Shown: in pieces, positions 1 to 11,384 of the stretch
Layout: every line of letters begins with the position of its first letter
Numbering within the stretch: position 1 is the stretch's first letter
DNA from: Metaphire vulgaris
Lineage: Eukaryota; Annelida; Clitellata; Crassiclitellata; Megascolecidae
Length of the DNA: 64,000 bases
Direction: 5' to 3'
Assembly (NCBI GenBank): GCA_018105865.1
Contig: CM030862.1
Coordinates: 11,117,806-11,181,805 of the forward strand
Notes under the pieces: generated by a model
What the model was told of the DNA's origin: nothing
The model's input: the letters and a program-made list of their open reading frames with translations, nothing else
The model's database searches: none
Translations under genes and position numbers: made by a program

Positions 1-540
1 TCAAATGTCTAAAAAATCGAATGAGAGATAAGAAGGGGTTTAAGAGAGCTGGTATCTTGTAAGACAAATTCTATAGACCACAAAAACATTATATAATTGA
101 TACCCTTTTTGGAAACTGGACAATGCAAGGATTAGTGCTACAGTAGGCTATATATATGCAAAATTCAGAAGAGTGATGAAACAAATTAAAACCACATTTT
201 CATCTGTGCCCAGTTTAGCTGTACTAGAATTGTCAAAATATTCTGCCTCAATTTTATTCTAGAGCATTCGAAATGCCCCGAAAAATGGTGAGTCATTTGA
301 AACGACACTATACAAAGTCTTCCAGAAATCTGTTCCCTGTCAAATGCCTAAAAAAATCGAACGACAGATAAGAAGGGGTTTAAGAGAGCTGGTTTTTTGT
401 ATGACAAGTTCTATAGACCACAAAAATATTATATAATTGATACTCTTTTTGGAAACTGGACAATGCAAGGATTAGTGCTACAGTAGGCTATATATATGCA
501 AAATTCAGAAGAGTGATGAAACAAATTAAAACACATTTTC
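1..540. repeat. Tandem duplication, 339-bp period
   Basis: The block from base 1 reappears from base 340, with only scattered differences over about 200 bp (shared GATAAGAAGGGGTTTAAGAG and GGAAACTGGACAATGCAAGG). The first copy may be cut by the window edge. No coding content seen. Confidence 0.85.
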
Positions 541-622
541 ATCGCGACGTAGGGACTAAACCGTCTACCAATAGTCAACCAATCAGAACGCTTGAAGGTA
601 GCAGAAATACAGAATAAGGATC

Positions 623-626
<4 letters not shown>

Positions 627-685
<59 letters not shown>
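627..685. repeat. (TA)n microsatellite
   Basis: Nearly pure TA repeat of about 58 bp. From 685 to 1070 there is nothing recognisable beyond a GAT/GAA-rich patch near 895-940. Confidence 0.95.
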
Positions 686-686
<1 letters not shown>

Positions 687-1069
687 ATCACATACACACG
701 TACACACACCAAAAAGTCGTAAATATCTACTCATAAAAGTTTTAAGGTTCTCGTGAGCCGACTTTAAGACCAGTCACCATTTCACAACCTAACAAATAAA
801 TGTTTGATGTGGGTTCCTTTTTCCAGGGACTATAGACTTGATATTTATTAGCTCCCTGCCCAGGGGCATTTACTGGGCTTATGAAGAGGAAGAAGGTGAC
901 AGCGATGATGAGGATGAAGGCGACGATGAAGAGGAATAATAATAATCTTCATAATCTTCTAGCTGTAAAATGACCAGTAACTTATCAAGATATGGGTCAT
1001 TAAACAAGAACACACAAACGCACACAAACCCAGCTATGGCCACAAATATATGACAAGTGTGCTGTGTAA

Positions 1070-1072
<3 letters not shown>

Positions 1073-1132
<60 letters not shown>
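1073..1132. repeat. (AT)n microsatellite
   Basis: Pure AT repeat of about 60 bp; 1133-1630 shows nothing recognisable. Confidence 0.95.
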
Positions 1133-1135
<3 letters not shown>

Positions 1136-1630
1136 CAGTTTGAAAACCACAGTCACTTGTATTGACAGGAGTGGATCATTCCCACATCAACTGAGTTAGG
1201 AACTACTTCAACGAACTAGGAGTGAACTTTCACACTCGCTTTCAGTGACATATGCAACAACACCCATAAGCAGTAGAAGCAACAACAAGAAATTAGCTCC
1301 AATGATTGACAACAAGTTATAAAATTTGGGACATGAGCAATCAACCCCAGTGCCCCACTGCTTTTATTAAAACAATGAACAACTCTCCTTTTGTGTCGGC
1401 AATTCTGTATTTTCTTTCTTCTACAGTTTGTGATCCAACAAGCCCTTTAGAAGGTTAGAATTATTTTAAAAACAGGCTAGAGTCAGTAGGGTTCTAGGTA
1501 TAGGCAGCTTGTGTACGATTAATTTTGCAGCAATAACATTATGCTAATTTCCCAAAGGGTACCCGGGTACACGTTTGAAATCTTGACGGGTACCCGGGCC
1601 GATTTTTGGAAAAAATTTACAGCTCTAGTG

Positions 1631-1821
1631 CTAGGACAAAACGTCCTAGGACAAAATGTCATGAACAAAACGTCATGGGGACAAAATGCCACGAACAAGA
1701 TGTAATGGGGATCAAAAGTACGGTAACCCTAAGCCTAACCCTAACCATATCCTCAACCCTAACCTGTGACATTTTGTCCGTGACATTTTGTCCGTGACAT
1801 TTTGTCCGTGACATTTTGTCC
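1631..1821. mobile_element. GGACAAAATGTCC-repeat palindromic element, copy 1
   Basis: Left arm of repeated (G)GACAAAATGTC units and right arm of repeated GTGACATTTTGTCC units, with a CCCTAA-like spacer at about 1725-1768. It forms a large hairpin. The same organisation recurs at 6350-6522. No target duplication identified. Confidence 0.7.
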
Positions 1822-1954
1822 AATCACGGTCAGTAGACTTTGTGAAACTGCTCAAAATTTAGATCATAAAAGCCTATAGGCCTAAAGGTCACCACCACAC
1901 TAACAATATGATTATAATTTTGTTTCAAATTGTCATTTGAATGTAATGTTGGCT

Positions 1955-2030
1955 TAATAATAATGTGATTTTAAGTGGCTTAGGAGGCTAAGTAAGCCTG
2001 TGTGAAAACCACTGATGTAACCATCTGCAT
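1955..2030 (-). mobile_element. SINE tail fragment (TGTGATTTTAAGTGG type)
   Basis: Matches the tail of the tRNA-derived element at 59,083-59,250: AATAATGTGATTTTAAGTGG then AGGAGGCTAAGTAAGCCTGTG. Other fragments are at 47,242-47,292 and about 57,780-57,970. Confidence 0.6.
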
Positions 2031-2281
2031 TCAATAGCCTAGCTTGGTTTAGATCAGCATGTTTCAATCGTCTACTGAATTTGAGGGCGGCGGTAGAAAT
2101 AAAAATGGTCTCAAAGCAAGACCGCATATACGACTGATGCCACTGATCTTCGCTATAATTAAAACTACACCTGCGAATACACATTAGCCGACATTCAACA
2201 ACGAAAATAAATATTTAACCAGAGACGAGAATAGTTAGCGGCTGAATTCGTGTCGTTGACTATGCGTTTCTTCTTTCTTAA

Positions 2282-2361
2282 CCCCTTAACTGGGTGCGTC
2301 GAGTAACGCTCGTCCATTTTACAGTGAGTTACAACTTACAAATAGTTGCCCAGTTAAGGGG
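2282..2361. mobile_element. TTAA-type (piggyBac-like) MITE, copy 1
   Basis: 80 bp bounded by CCCCTTAACTGGG and CCCAGTTAAGGGG and flanked by TTAA on both sides (2278-2281, 2362-2365). Long subtype with the ACGCTCGTCCATTTTAC core. Confidence 0.85.
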
Positions 2362-2594
2362 TTAACGGATCTGTTCTTCGTAATGACAACGCGCTGTATA
2401 CAGTTCAGTTGGCGAGAACCGGGAAACAATCCGTGGAGCGAAATAGCATCAACTATGCATGTGCTTTATAGGAATGATTTTGATTCTCATGGAGGCCGAG
2501 GTGGGAGAGGCGGGGTTGGCTGGCTGGCTGACTTGCTAGTTTTTCAGGACAGATCTTATTAAACCTGATTAAATTTGTACAAGGAGGAGGAAAC

Positions 2595-2760
2595 CGGAAG
2601 AGGAAGAGAGAGGCAGACAGATACAGAGACAGACAGAGATACAGAGACAGACAGAGATACAAAGACAGACAGAGATACAAAAACAGACAGAGATACAGAC
2701 AGAGAGAGACGCAAAGAGAGACAGAAACAGAGTGAAACAGAGACATTCAGACAGAGTGAG

Positions 2761-2843
<83 letters not shown>

Positions 2844-2918
2844 AATACCACTCAGGCATACAGATATGTAAGGAGAGAGAAAAGAGAACGAGAGACATGG
2901 AAAACGACAGACAGAGAC

Positions 2919-2983
<65 letters not shown>

Positions 2984-2985
2984 TG
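2595..2985. repeat. Purine microsatellite cluster: (AGACAG)n, (GAAA)n, (GA)n
   Basis: Degenerate ACAGAGA units (2595-2760), pure GAAA units (about 2761-2845) and a GA tract (about 2922-2981). Open frames here are repeat artefacts. Confidence 0.95.
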
Positions 2986-3265
2986 TTGCAACGCGTTGTT
3001 GCCAAGTGTTGTCTTGGAGTCGCATCTTCCGAGAATTTCACACGTCAGCCATGCACACGCAGAGGACGGCGTACGGAACGTAGTTACTATTGAGCATATC
3101 GAGGCCTCTATATATACATCGACAGAGGATAAGTAGGATGCAAATTGAAGCAGCACAAGAAAATCGCATCAGTTGAAACGGTCCAAGGAACGTCAGGTCA
3201 ATTCCAGCGTCTGTGCATCTGGGGCATTCGTATGTGTCCACCGCTGCAAGTCAAGTCGGACATCA

Positions 3266-3445
3266 GCAGGGCAAGTAAGTAAGTAAACACGAAATTTCTA
3301 TAGCGCTGCCCGAAAGCTTGGCGCAGTGCACCAGCTTATGAACAACAAGCGCTCAATCTGGGTGAAATCCATAGTCCGCAATCCGTCGTTCGTGGTGGTC
3401 AAGGTTGCAGATCCAGGTAGGCAGTTGCAGCAAAGTATTTTTATG
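3266..3445 (-). mobile_element. CR1/L2-like LINE 3' end with (TTAC)n tail
   Basis: Reads on the minus strand toward GCGCTATAGAAATTTCG and then TTACTTACTTAC. It matches the copy at 22,290-22,750 over ACTTTGCTGCAACTGCCTACC and the ATGGATTTCACCCAGATTGA segment. Confidence 0.65.
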
Positions 3446-3743
3446 GAGGAAGATAACAAGATTTGCGGTGGATAGGAATGCAGGCCTCTAGTAAGGATTT
3501 CGCCATAGGATTTCTAGAAAAGAATAGTTTAAAGTTGTTTTCGGAAAGTTTGTGGAGTGATGGATAATGGTAGTTGATTTATGGACACGATGAGTTGATA
3601 AATACCACGGTCAAAGCACTATGCCTATGCATAAACCAAGTACCTTCATTAAATCTTCAGAAGGAATCCGCAATTTAAACCCCATCCAACTACAGTAAAA
3701 AATGTAAAAGGCATAGGCAGGTCATGCACATGTCACCTCACTA

Positions 3744-3939
3744 CAGTGGCGGCTCTAGGATTTGGCAAGTGGGGGGGGGGCGTTGGGGTAGCAACTTCTA
3801 ATCATGGGGGAGGGCCATGCAACCATTTGTTTAATGTATGTAGCATTAAGTATAGGGTCCCAACAGGGGGGCCACTGGTGGGCCAGGCACTCAATAGGGG
3901 CACGGGCCCACTGCCCCCCCCCCGGTGGAGCCGCCACTG
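3744..3939. mobile_element. hAT-type MITE family A, copy 1
   Basis: 196 bp from CAGTGGCGGCTC to GAGCCGCCACTG with an exact 8-bp target duplication CCTCACTA (3736-3743, 3940-3947). No transposase. The G/C-run interior is shared by six copies in this window. Confidence 0.92.
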
Positions 3940-4220
3940 CCTCACTAGTGAGGTGACATTCCTCCAATGCTGATGCCGTATCTCAGTTTTTCAGCCAGGT
4001 CCACATCCCCCCTCATAAAACTCAGTCGTGGCACATGACGTCATTTGACACACAGTGACGCAATATTACACCCGAATCTAATATCAGCGCACGTCTGCAA
4101 TTCTAACTCCTGTCTGAGACTTCTATAGCGCCGTAAGTGCAAAATCGTCAACGCAAGGCAGACTGAATGAGGCTAGTCTGGCCTGTGATAATATAATATA
4201 ATTGAGCACACACACACACA

Positions 4221-4221
4221 G

Positions 4222-4276
<55 letters not shown>
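4221..4276. repeat. (TA)n microsatellite
   Basis: TA repeat with a short CACACA leader at 4208-4219. Upstream, 4121-4140 shows the CTTCTATAGCGCC LINE/SINE terminal motif; 4480-4523 is a GACA run. From 4540 to 5060 nothing else is recognisable. Confidence 0.9.
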
Positions 4277-4278
<2 letters not shown>

Positions 4279-5068
4279 ATAAGAAACTTGCTCAAACTTT
4301 CCACAAGTCTCACAATCATAATTAAAAAGTGCAACAATAGGCGCATCTGCTGGGTCCGTTTTATTCATAGCGGGGTGGCCACTGGGGTGCTTAACCCCCC
4401 CCCCTCCCCATCGTATCACAATCCCAAATGGTCGCCTCCTGACCCACGACCAAGATCAGTACTACCCAAGACAGTTAAAAGCCAGAGAGAGACAGACAGA
4501 CAGACAGACAGGCAGACAGACAGGCTTGGTCCAAGGCTTTGTTAGTTGATGCTATTAAACGATTGAAGACGGAACAGCTTAAACCGACAAAATATTGCTA
4601 TTAATAAGCGGCACGTGACACTACGCGACCGATGGGATGGAAGAGTGCCGGAGTTTTTATCGCCGCCAGGCAGATTTTCACGGGACAAGATTAAGAGGGT
4701 ACCACGCCTTCGGCTCCTTAGCCGCCTAATTCTAGTTTTATGCGGCTCGCCGGCCAATCTGTTTGGCGCTTGCGAGGTCAGAATAGATGGCAGTTATACA
4801 ACTCGAGAACGAGGTACTTAACGGCTACGGTCACTTCTCCCCAACCGAAGTGGTGAAGTGGCGCATGACTGATTAAGTGCAGTGGGGTTCCGACCCCCCC
4901 CCCCATATAAAAATTTCCGACTTTCAGTGGGGGTGTTGACCAGTGGGGGTTCAACTCCCAATACCCGGTCAAAATCGCGCATTGGAAGTAACCTACAGCT
5001 GTGCTATATGATCCATGCATCAGTTATAGGCCTAATCAAAAGAATGTTGCAAAATATAAGATATGTTC

Positions 5069-5342
5069 AGAACCGCAGCTAGGGAGGCAAGCTGCCCCGG
5101 GCGCCATCTGGGGGGGGTCATAAACCATGGTTGTAACAAGTTAACCGCCATTGGAAGGTATTACCAGTATGACACAAACAAAAAATGAGGTCATGACCTG
5201 CTTTCTGCCACAACTTCACACTTCCAACGTCGAGAAAAGTCTGATAAAGAAAAAAGGTCATCACTAGTTTGTAAACTGTTGGGGGGAGGGGTGAAAAATG
5301 TATACATTTCCCCGGGCGCCAAATACTCTAGCTACGGCTCTG
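5069..5342. mobile_element. Degenerate MITE, CAGAACCGCAGCTAG ends
   Basis: Imperfect inverted ends (CAGAACCGCAGCTAG versus CTAGCTACGGCTCTG) around a GGGCGCC-rich interior. A related element is at 14,287-14,572. No target duplication could be matched. Confidence 0.5.
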
Positions 5343-5535
5343 TCAGTGTTTCCTTATCCGGGGTGTCTACACCGACCCCATTGGCGGAGGAAGGATAACA
5401 ACTAATCCCCCCTCAATGAAGGTCGAAAATTTTACGGTGGAAGATGCCCAAAACCCACTGCTTTTTGAAAAACTGACCACATGTATCAGTGTCCCTCAGA
5501 AACCTCCGTTCATGATATCCTAAGGCCCTCCTCAT

Positions 5536-5553
5536 CAGGGACACAGCGACGGG

Positions 5554-5625
<72 letters not shown>

Positions 5626-5742
5626 AAATCAGGCTACCTTAAGGTTTTAATGTGTTTTTAAGATTTTCAATTTTTAAAAAGATTTATACCCCTCCCCCAA
5701 GTCACATTAAACCCCCAAATCAAATTCCCGGTTACGTCCCTG
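5536..5742. mobile_element. hAT-type MITE, CAGGG/GTATATA family, with (TA)n inside
   Basis: Ends CAGGGACACAGCGACGG and GTTACGTCCCTG with an exact 8-bp duplication CTCCTCAT (5528-5535, 5743-5750). The element has acquired a long TA microsatellite (about 5556-5622). From 5760 to 6340 nothing is recognisable. Confidence 0.88.
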
Positions 5743-6349
5743 CTCCTCATATCTTGGGTCAATGACCATTTCTGGTTGACCTAAAAAATGCAGTTCTTAC
5801 TGTAAAATGCTTGCCTCCAATCGTAACACTATTCACCGACGGTCGCACAATTAACAGCCGCCAAAATGGGAATGCCAACAGACAAACTAGATTCCAGTGG
5901 ATAGCCCGCTAAGTGGAAATAACGTATCCTGGAAACGGTATCCATGCCGACAATGACGGAAACCAGTCCCGGTGCAAAACAGAAATATCTGTGCACAACA
6001 CGGTGACATTAAAAAGCCATGTCATGCCATCTTGTAATTTTGGACAGCGTATAACGGCTAAAACGAAGCAAAGCGAACGTCAAGTTTCATCAAAATATAT
6101 CAAAATATCGCTACCATTGGGCAGATATCGTCAAGAACAATTCTCCATAAAACTGGGACTGATACTCAAAAGAGATCACACGCCATACGAGTGTACCGTA
6201 CATTAGCAACCTTAATGGGTAAAGAAAGCTCTGGTATTTTAACACTTTGAAACTCAAAATTCAGAAGCACGTTAAAAGAGACTAACAAACTAACAGACTA
6301 ACAGATTAGTCCTAGTTAACAGGTAGCAGACGACCACTCTTATTCGTGG

Positions 6350-6522
6350 CCGGACAAAATGTCCGAGGACAAAATGTCAAGGACAAAATGTCCGAGGACA
6401 AAATGTCACGGGTTAGGGTTGAGGTTATGGTTAGCCTTAGCCACTTAGGGTTACATTTGATCCCCAATTCCCCATTACATTTTGTCCTAGGACATTTTGT
6501 CCTAGGACATTTTGTCCTAGCA
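6350..6522. mobile_element. GGACAAAATGTCC-repeat palindromic element, copy 2
   Basis: Three to four GGACAAAATGTCC-type units at the left, inverted units at the right, and a GGGTTAGGGTT-like spacer at 6411-6455, that is, the copy-1 arrangement inverted. Confidence 0.7.
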
Positions 6523-7277
6523 CCCTCTTATTATCTCACCATTAACAAGTGAATAGCATACCGGTAATTTCCATAGAGAACTAATTAAGTACTTGCATCA
6601 CAATGTCAGTGCCAAAAAATTGTTGGAAAATTGAAAGTCAAGTTATGTATGCATCCATCCAACAAAGACCGTTCTTTTCACACATTGACACAACCAGCAA
6701 AAATATGCATACATAGAGAGGCAAAAAGTATGACAAGCAAGCAGACACATAAGACTGAGACAAAATCTCCTGGAGAATATAATCCAAGCGATGAAGAAGG
6801 TAGGACTCTAGTGAAAGCACGGGGAATTCTTGCAGATGAAATAATTAAATATAATACGAGAAACAAAATACGTAGTTGCTCTCAAAAGAAATCCTATTAA
6901 ACCACAAAATGAATTTATAACCTGAGCATTGCAAGCAACATTTATCTATTTATATATTAAGCTATTATTCCAGCTCTCACGATAACACAGTCCCTGTAAC
7001 ACAAGATTAAGTTCTACTAATAGAACATACACTAGGAGAACTAAGTCTTACTAAGACAAATAATTAACATTTTATTATTTAAGCCTCCACAAGGAATCAA
7101 TAATAAGCCATATTTAAGCCCTTTAAATGCTAATTTAGTCATCAATTTTTCTTCACGAACAACTGTAACAAGCAGATTACTTGCTACTTGTAAATCTTGA
7201 ATCAACAATTACAAGAAAGTAAACAGTCTAAGTTCGAGTAAACAGAAGTCTCATCACAACATTTTCTTACGTTAAAA

Positions 7278-8126
7278 TTTGAGAAGCGCCATTTAATTGG
7301 GATTTTTTTCAAATAGTTTTTTCCAGTGAATTGAATTTTCCAATTTTCCTCAACGTTGTGAATTACAATCAGTGATTGTTGATTGATTGTAGCGCGGTTC
7401 ATGTCTCTGGCTCTATATTGCTGTTACCGCTGTAGGTTTTAACGGCGACAATTATTGATTTTAACTGCAGCAGAGTTTTAAGGAAAAACAGTTTTTAGCT
7501 ACAAAACATAGCGTCACTGTTCGCCCATCAAAGCCGCACCTAAGTTGAAAGCTTTGCTTGGCCACAGCAGAGCGTTCAGAAAGGAATTACCGCTAACGAC
7601 AGGCGGACAATGAACGCGACGAAAGATCTGCACAATGCACGTCAGATGTATTTTCAATCCGACTTTCATTGCGTTTCATTCAATCCCAGGAAAGATTTGT
7701 GACGAAGTCTGTGCCTCCCATAAGTAGAAAACATGCATGCTTTATAAAACTGCACGACGCTAGGCCAGTGGCGGCTCTAGGATTTGGCAAGTGGGGGGGG
7801 AGGGCCGTTGGGGTGGCAACTTCTAATCATGGGGGCCAACCATTTGTTGTTTAATGTATGTAGCATTAAGTATAGGGTCCCAACTGGGGGGGCACTGGGG
7901 GGGGCAGGTTCTCAATAGGGGGGCACGGGCCCCCCTGCCTCCCCGGTGGAGCCGCCACTGCGCTAGGCTGAACAGAATACAGCTGTTCGGGTCCGGGGAG
8001 ATATAATAATTGATCATTACAAACAGAAGCTAGTACGGTACCTACCTAACCGTTGAGGAAAATTGGAAAATTCAATTCACCGGAAAAACTATTTGAAAAA
8101 AAACCAATTAAATGGCGCTTCTCAAA
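7278..8126. repeat. Inverted repeat, two ~78-bp arms
   Basis: The arm at 7278-7355 (from TTTGAGAAGCGCC) reappears reverse-complemented at 8051-8126 (to GGCGCTTCTCAAA) with few differences. About 695 bp lie between, including hAT MITE copy 2. It may be the ends of a larger nonautonomous element. From 6540 to 7277 nothing is recognisable. Confidence 0.75.
7766..7960. mobile_element. hAT-type MITE family A, copy 2
   Basis: 195 bp, same ends as copy 1, with an exact 8-bp duplication CGCTAGGC (7758-7765, 7961-7968). Confidence 0.92.
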
Positions 8127-8754
8127 CTGCGGGTTCAGATCGCAAGAAAGATTTACAGATGGGCAAATCGCGAAATAATTTGACAGCGAGATCATCAAAA
8201 CAGGCAATAAAGCCTACCGGTTCCTTCCATCGCAGAGGACAAGTCGATGTTTTCCGACTTCAAGATGGCGAGGAACATTGTTAGCAGCATCACCTCACGA
8301 TGACACCGATGGAGAAACACCCAATCCATGACAGTCTGTCAGGACAGACTTGGGATATCTAAAAACGACAGAAAAACAACCTGTCTGACAGTCTGAGCAT
8401 GGCAGTATGAAAATTTCCATACTTTAGATTCAATCATGTAAATTCGGTATAGCGCGGTAAACATGGCTAGAGCTACAGTCAAGTATGCTTTAAATTACAA
8501 TTACAAGGAAGTAAAGTAGTAAACATTACCGGCAAGAAGTAAGGAAGAAGGAAGTAAGATTACTGGTACTCTCAATTTGCCCGATAACGAGGATAAGATA
8601 AAATAAACTGGTTATTTCCACATGGCATGCAATACAATAGGTCTTGTCAATGATCGATCATAGTGTAACCTACAGATGGCAACTGAATCAGAGTGCAATG
8701 TCTTTTTCTTAGTAATCCTAAGACTCATCTATTCACCATCGGGTATATGTAGTA

Positions 8755-8944
8755 CAGTGAAACCCGCTTAGTTGCATAGGTGCCGTACAAGCCTTGCTTA
8801 TGCGATTAACTGGGCTATGCGAATAGCCGGGATGTCTGATAATTAATTAATTGTACGCACAAAACACTAGTTCTGGTTTTTATGTTGTTAAGTGATTATG
8901 CGGGTTATGCAATTAAGCGGTATGCGATTAAGTGGGATCCACTG
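8755..8944. mobile_element. pogo/Tc1-like MITE, copy 1
   Basis: 190 bp from CAGTGAAACCCGCTTAGTTG to GGGATCCACTG, flanked by TA on each side (8753-8754, 8945-8946). Interior blocks include TATGCGATTAACTGGGCTAT. A second 190-bp copy is at 62,527. The CAGTG...CGCTTA ends resemble pogo/Tigger termini. Confidence 0.85.
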
Positions 8945-9007
8945 TATTGCAAAGAGCTCTTGTCTTTGGATATTCTGTCGCACTTATTGCTCTATATAAA
9001 TTGTCCA

Positions 9008-9032
9008 GCTAATAATAGTAATAGTAATAGTA

Positions 9033-9129
<97 letters not shown>

Positions 9130-9130
9130 G
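9008..9130. repeat. (TAA)n microsatellite
   Basis: TAATAG units followed by about 110 bp of pure TAA. From 9262 a CAGGGGTGGCCCAAC hAT-like end is visible; otherwise 9131-9690 is unremarkable. Confidence 0.95.
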
Positions 9131-9690
9131 GTCCTGTCTTTTTCAGGCATCAAAACTGCTAATAATGAAAATAATTGGTTCACTAATTGAAGTCTTAGTA
9201 AACATAACTTCCATAAGTCCCTTCGCTCATTGCTCATCACATATAATTATCTTAATAAAACAGGGGTGGCCCAACTACTTTCACCCCTAATTTTTTTTTA
9301 AATTGGAAGGTAAACCCAACAATTCAGAACTGCCAATTCCCCAGAAAATTGATAAGGCATATACATATGCATTAGACTGGGTGCCACAGGACTGACAATT
9401 ATAATTTTCAGTTTGGCAATACAGAAGAATGTAGCCAAGCAGTTGAAGCAGTACAAGAAATCAACGATCGTCTAATTTGCCTCACACTCGTTAAGCCTCA
9501 CGATGTGTTTGGTACTTTTTAAAATGCAAGCTTTTGATCATAGCAAATAATCTGTTAAACAACACACGTTAATTGCAAAACTATACCTGAAACACACACA
9601 CACACGCGCGCATGCCTCAGTCTTAAGGCATCTGATAGTATCATAGAAACACAATATGATTACCGTATTATTTTGAGGAGAGCACTCAAC

Positions 9691-9948
9691 CAGGGGCGTA
9701 ACGACGGGGGGTATATATCGGCATATGTAGCCCCAAAATCAGTCTACCTTAACCCCTTAACTGGAGATCCCGGATACATCCATCCATTTTACATTGAGTT
9801 ACAGTTAAATACACGGTTAAGGGGTTAAAGTTTTTTATGTGATTCATATGTGGTTATATGTAGTTGATATGGTTTATAGTTAAGGTTTATACCCCACCCC
9901 ACCCCAACATTTATACCCTCCCAAATCAAATTCCTGGCTGCGCCTCTG
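9691..9948. mobile_element. hAT-type MITE (CAGGGGCGTAACGAC) with nested TTAA MITE
   Basis: Ends CAGGGGCGTAACGAC and GGCTGCGCCTCTG with an exact 8-bp duplication CACTCAAC (9683-9690, 9949-9956). A TTAA element has inserted at 9753-9824. Same family as 5536 and 14606. Confidence 0.9.
9753..9824. mobile_element. TTAA-type MITE, copy 2 (nested)
   Basis: 72 bp between TTAA 9749-9752 and TTAA 9825-9828, inside the hAT element 9691-9948, and therefore younger than it. Confidence 0.88.
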
Positions 9949-10097
9949 CACTCAACTTACCTGTACAACCAATAATATCATTAATTGAACAATAAGTGCA
10001 CAACACTGTCTCTGGCAAATGCAGGAATCATTTGTTTAAATTTAATGCACAGGTAATCTGAAAACTTTGTTGTGGATTGGAATGATTTCATAATTCT

Positions 10098-10224
10098 GCA
10101 TCATCATCATCATCGTTGTCGTCATCATCATCATCATCATCGCCACCATCACCATCACCATCATTACCATCCTCCTCCTCATCATCATCACTACCACCAC
10201 CACCATCATAATCATCATAATCAT

Positions 10225-10265
<41 letters not shown>

Positions 10266-10335
10266 GGCAACCGAAACTGAAAGAGGGTTTAAAAATAACA
10301 ACAACAACAACAACAATAATAATAATAATAATATA
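10098..10335. repeat. (CAT)n/(CAC)n and (AAC)n/(AAT)n microsatellites
   Basis: Imperfect trinucleotide repeat 10098-10262, then AAC/AAT repeats 10296-10334. They produce long His, Asp or Met runs in spurious frames. Confidence 0.95.
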
Positions 10336-10500
10336 ACTATGCACTTTTATAGCACCCTAAAGGTATCAATTGATGGTACTTCAAATCCGTCTGCGAAAGA
10401 CCAGGTCATTCCAGAGATCAACCAGTCAGTGAGAAACAGTGAGAACACCGGTAGTAAAGATGTACCGTTCACAAATTCCGCGAAGATCTATCTGAGAATT
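10336..10500 (-). mobile_element. LINE 3' end fragment
   Basis: The region contains CACTTTTATAGCACC and, further on, TGGTACTTCAAATCC, the reverse of the LINE tail at 62,813-63,010 (GATTTGAAGTACCATCGATT). From 10,500 to 10,893 nothing is recognisable. Confidence 0.55.
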
Positions 10501-10988
10501 AACAATGCATGATTTTCCTTAACAGATAACAGACTTTTTATAATAGGAAAGTCTGAAAGTTACACCTTGTGAAAGCATCGGTGGGACAGGGGGAGGGGTC
10601 CAGACACAAGCAAATCATGAGCCATATTCCGTAGCTACACCTTTCTCCTGTGTCGCTCGCGCATATCGACGACTTAACCTGGCAGGACAAGAAAGCGGCA
10701 GGACATGACACATGGCGCAGTCGTAACTGTGTTGGAGAAAGAACAAAGGAATAAGAACAATACTCATCGGAGACTGGGGGAAATGAAGCAGCAGATGAAA
10801 CACACTGGGAACAGACAACCAGGAAACGTGACATCGTTCCTTTCCGCAGACAAAATGAGCGCATGCGTTAGTGGCGCCCGAAAGAGTGACGCACGCAGCA
10901 CCAGAGGCGTAGCGAAGGGGGGCAGGGTGGGGGCATATGCCCCCGGGCGCCGAGGTGAGGGGGCGCCAAAATCGGATTTTGGGGTAAG

Positions 10989-11158
10989 CAGACTCCAGAC
11001 TCCAGGCCTTTGGGGGAGGGTAATTTAGACTTTCGGGGGGGGGATCGACTTGGTTGGAGGGGAAAAGACACAGTTCAATACAAAATTGCTGGGATTTGGG
11101 GGGGAATTTCGAGGTTGTTTGGGGGGATCTTCCCCTAACCGGCCTGGATAAAACACTG
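10989..11158. mobile_element. Nested MITE (CAGACTCC / AAAACACTG ends)
   Basis: Inserted into MITE 1 of the composite with an exact 8-bp duplication GGGGTAAG (10981-10988, 11159-11166). MITE 2 lacks this insert and shows the uninterrupted site. Confidence 0.85.
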
Positions 11159-11384
11159 GGGGTAAGTTAAACAGTCAAATACATAATAAATAAGAAGAAA
11201 GAAGTGTGATGACCATTTTGCTCGTCAGGAGTGTAAGGAGAGGGGCGCCGTAGAGAGTTGAGGGGGGAGGGGCGCTGAGAGAACGATGTGACGACCTTTA
11301 TTTGCTCGTCAGCAGTGTTGGGGGCGCCAACGGTACACTTTGCCCCCGGGCGCCGGATACCCTCGCTAAGCCTCTGTGCCATTT

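Noticed and set aside
1725..1768. Telomere or interstitial telomere repeat
   Set aside because: The CCCTAA units are degenerate and confined to the spacer of the GGACAAAATGTCC element; the window is not a chromosome end.
2559..3156. Open frames with Leu-Ser, Lys-Glu or Arg-Glu runs on both strands
   Set aside because: They are translations of GAAA and GA microsatellites; no start context, domain or splice support.
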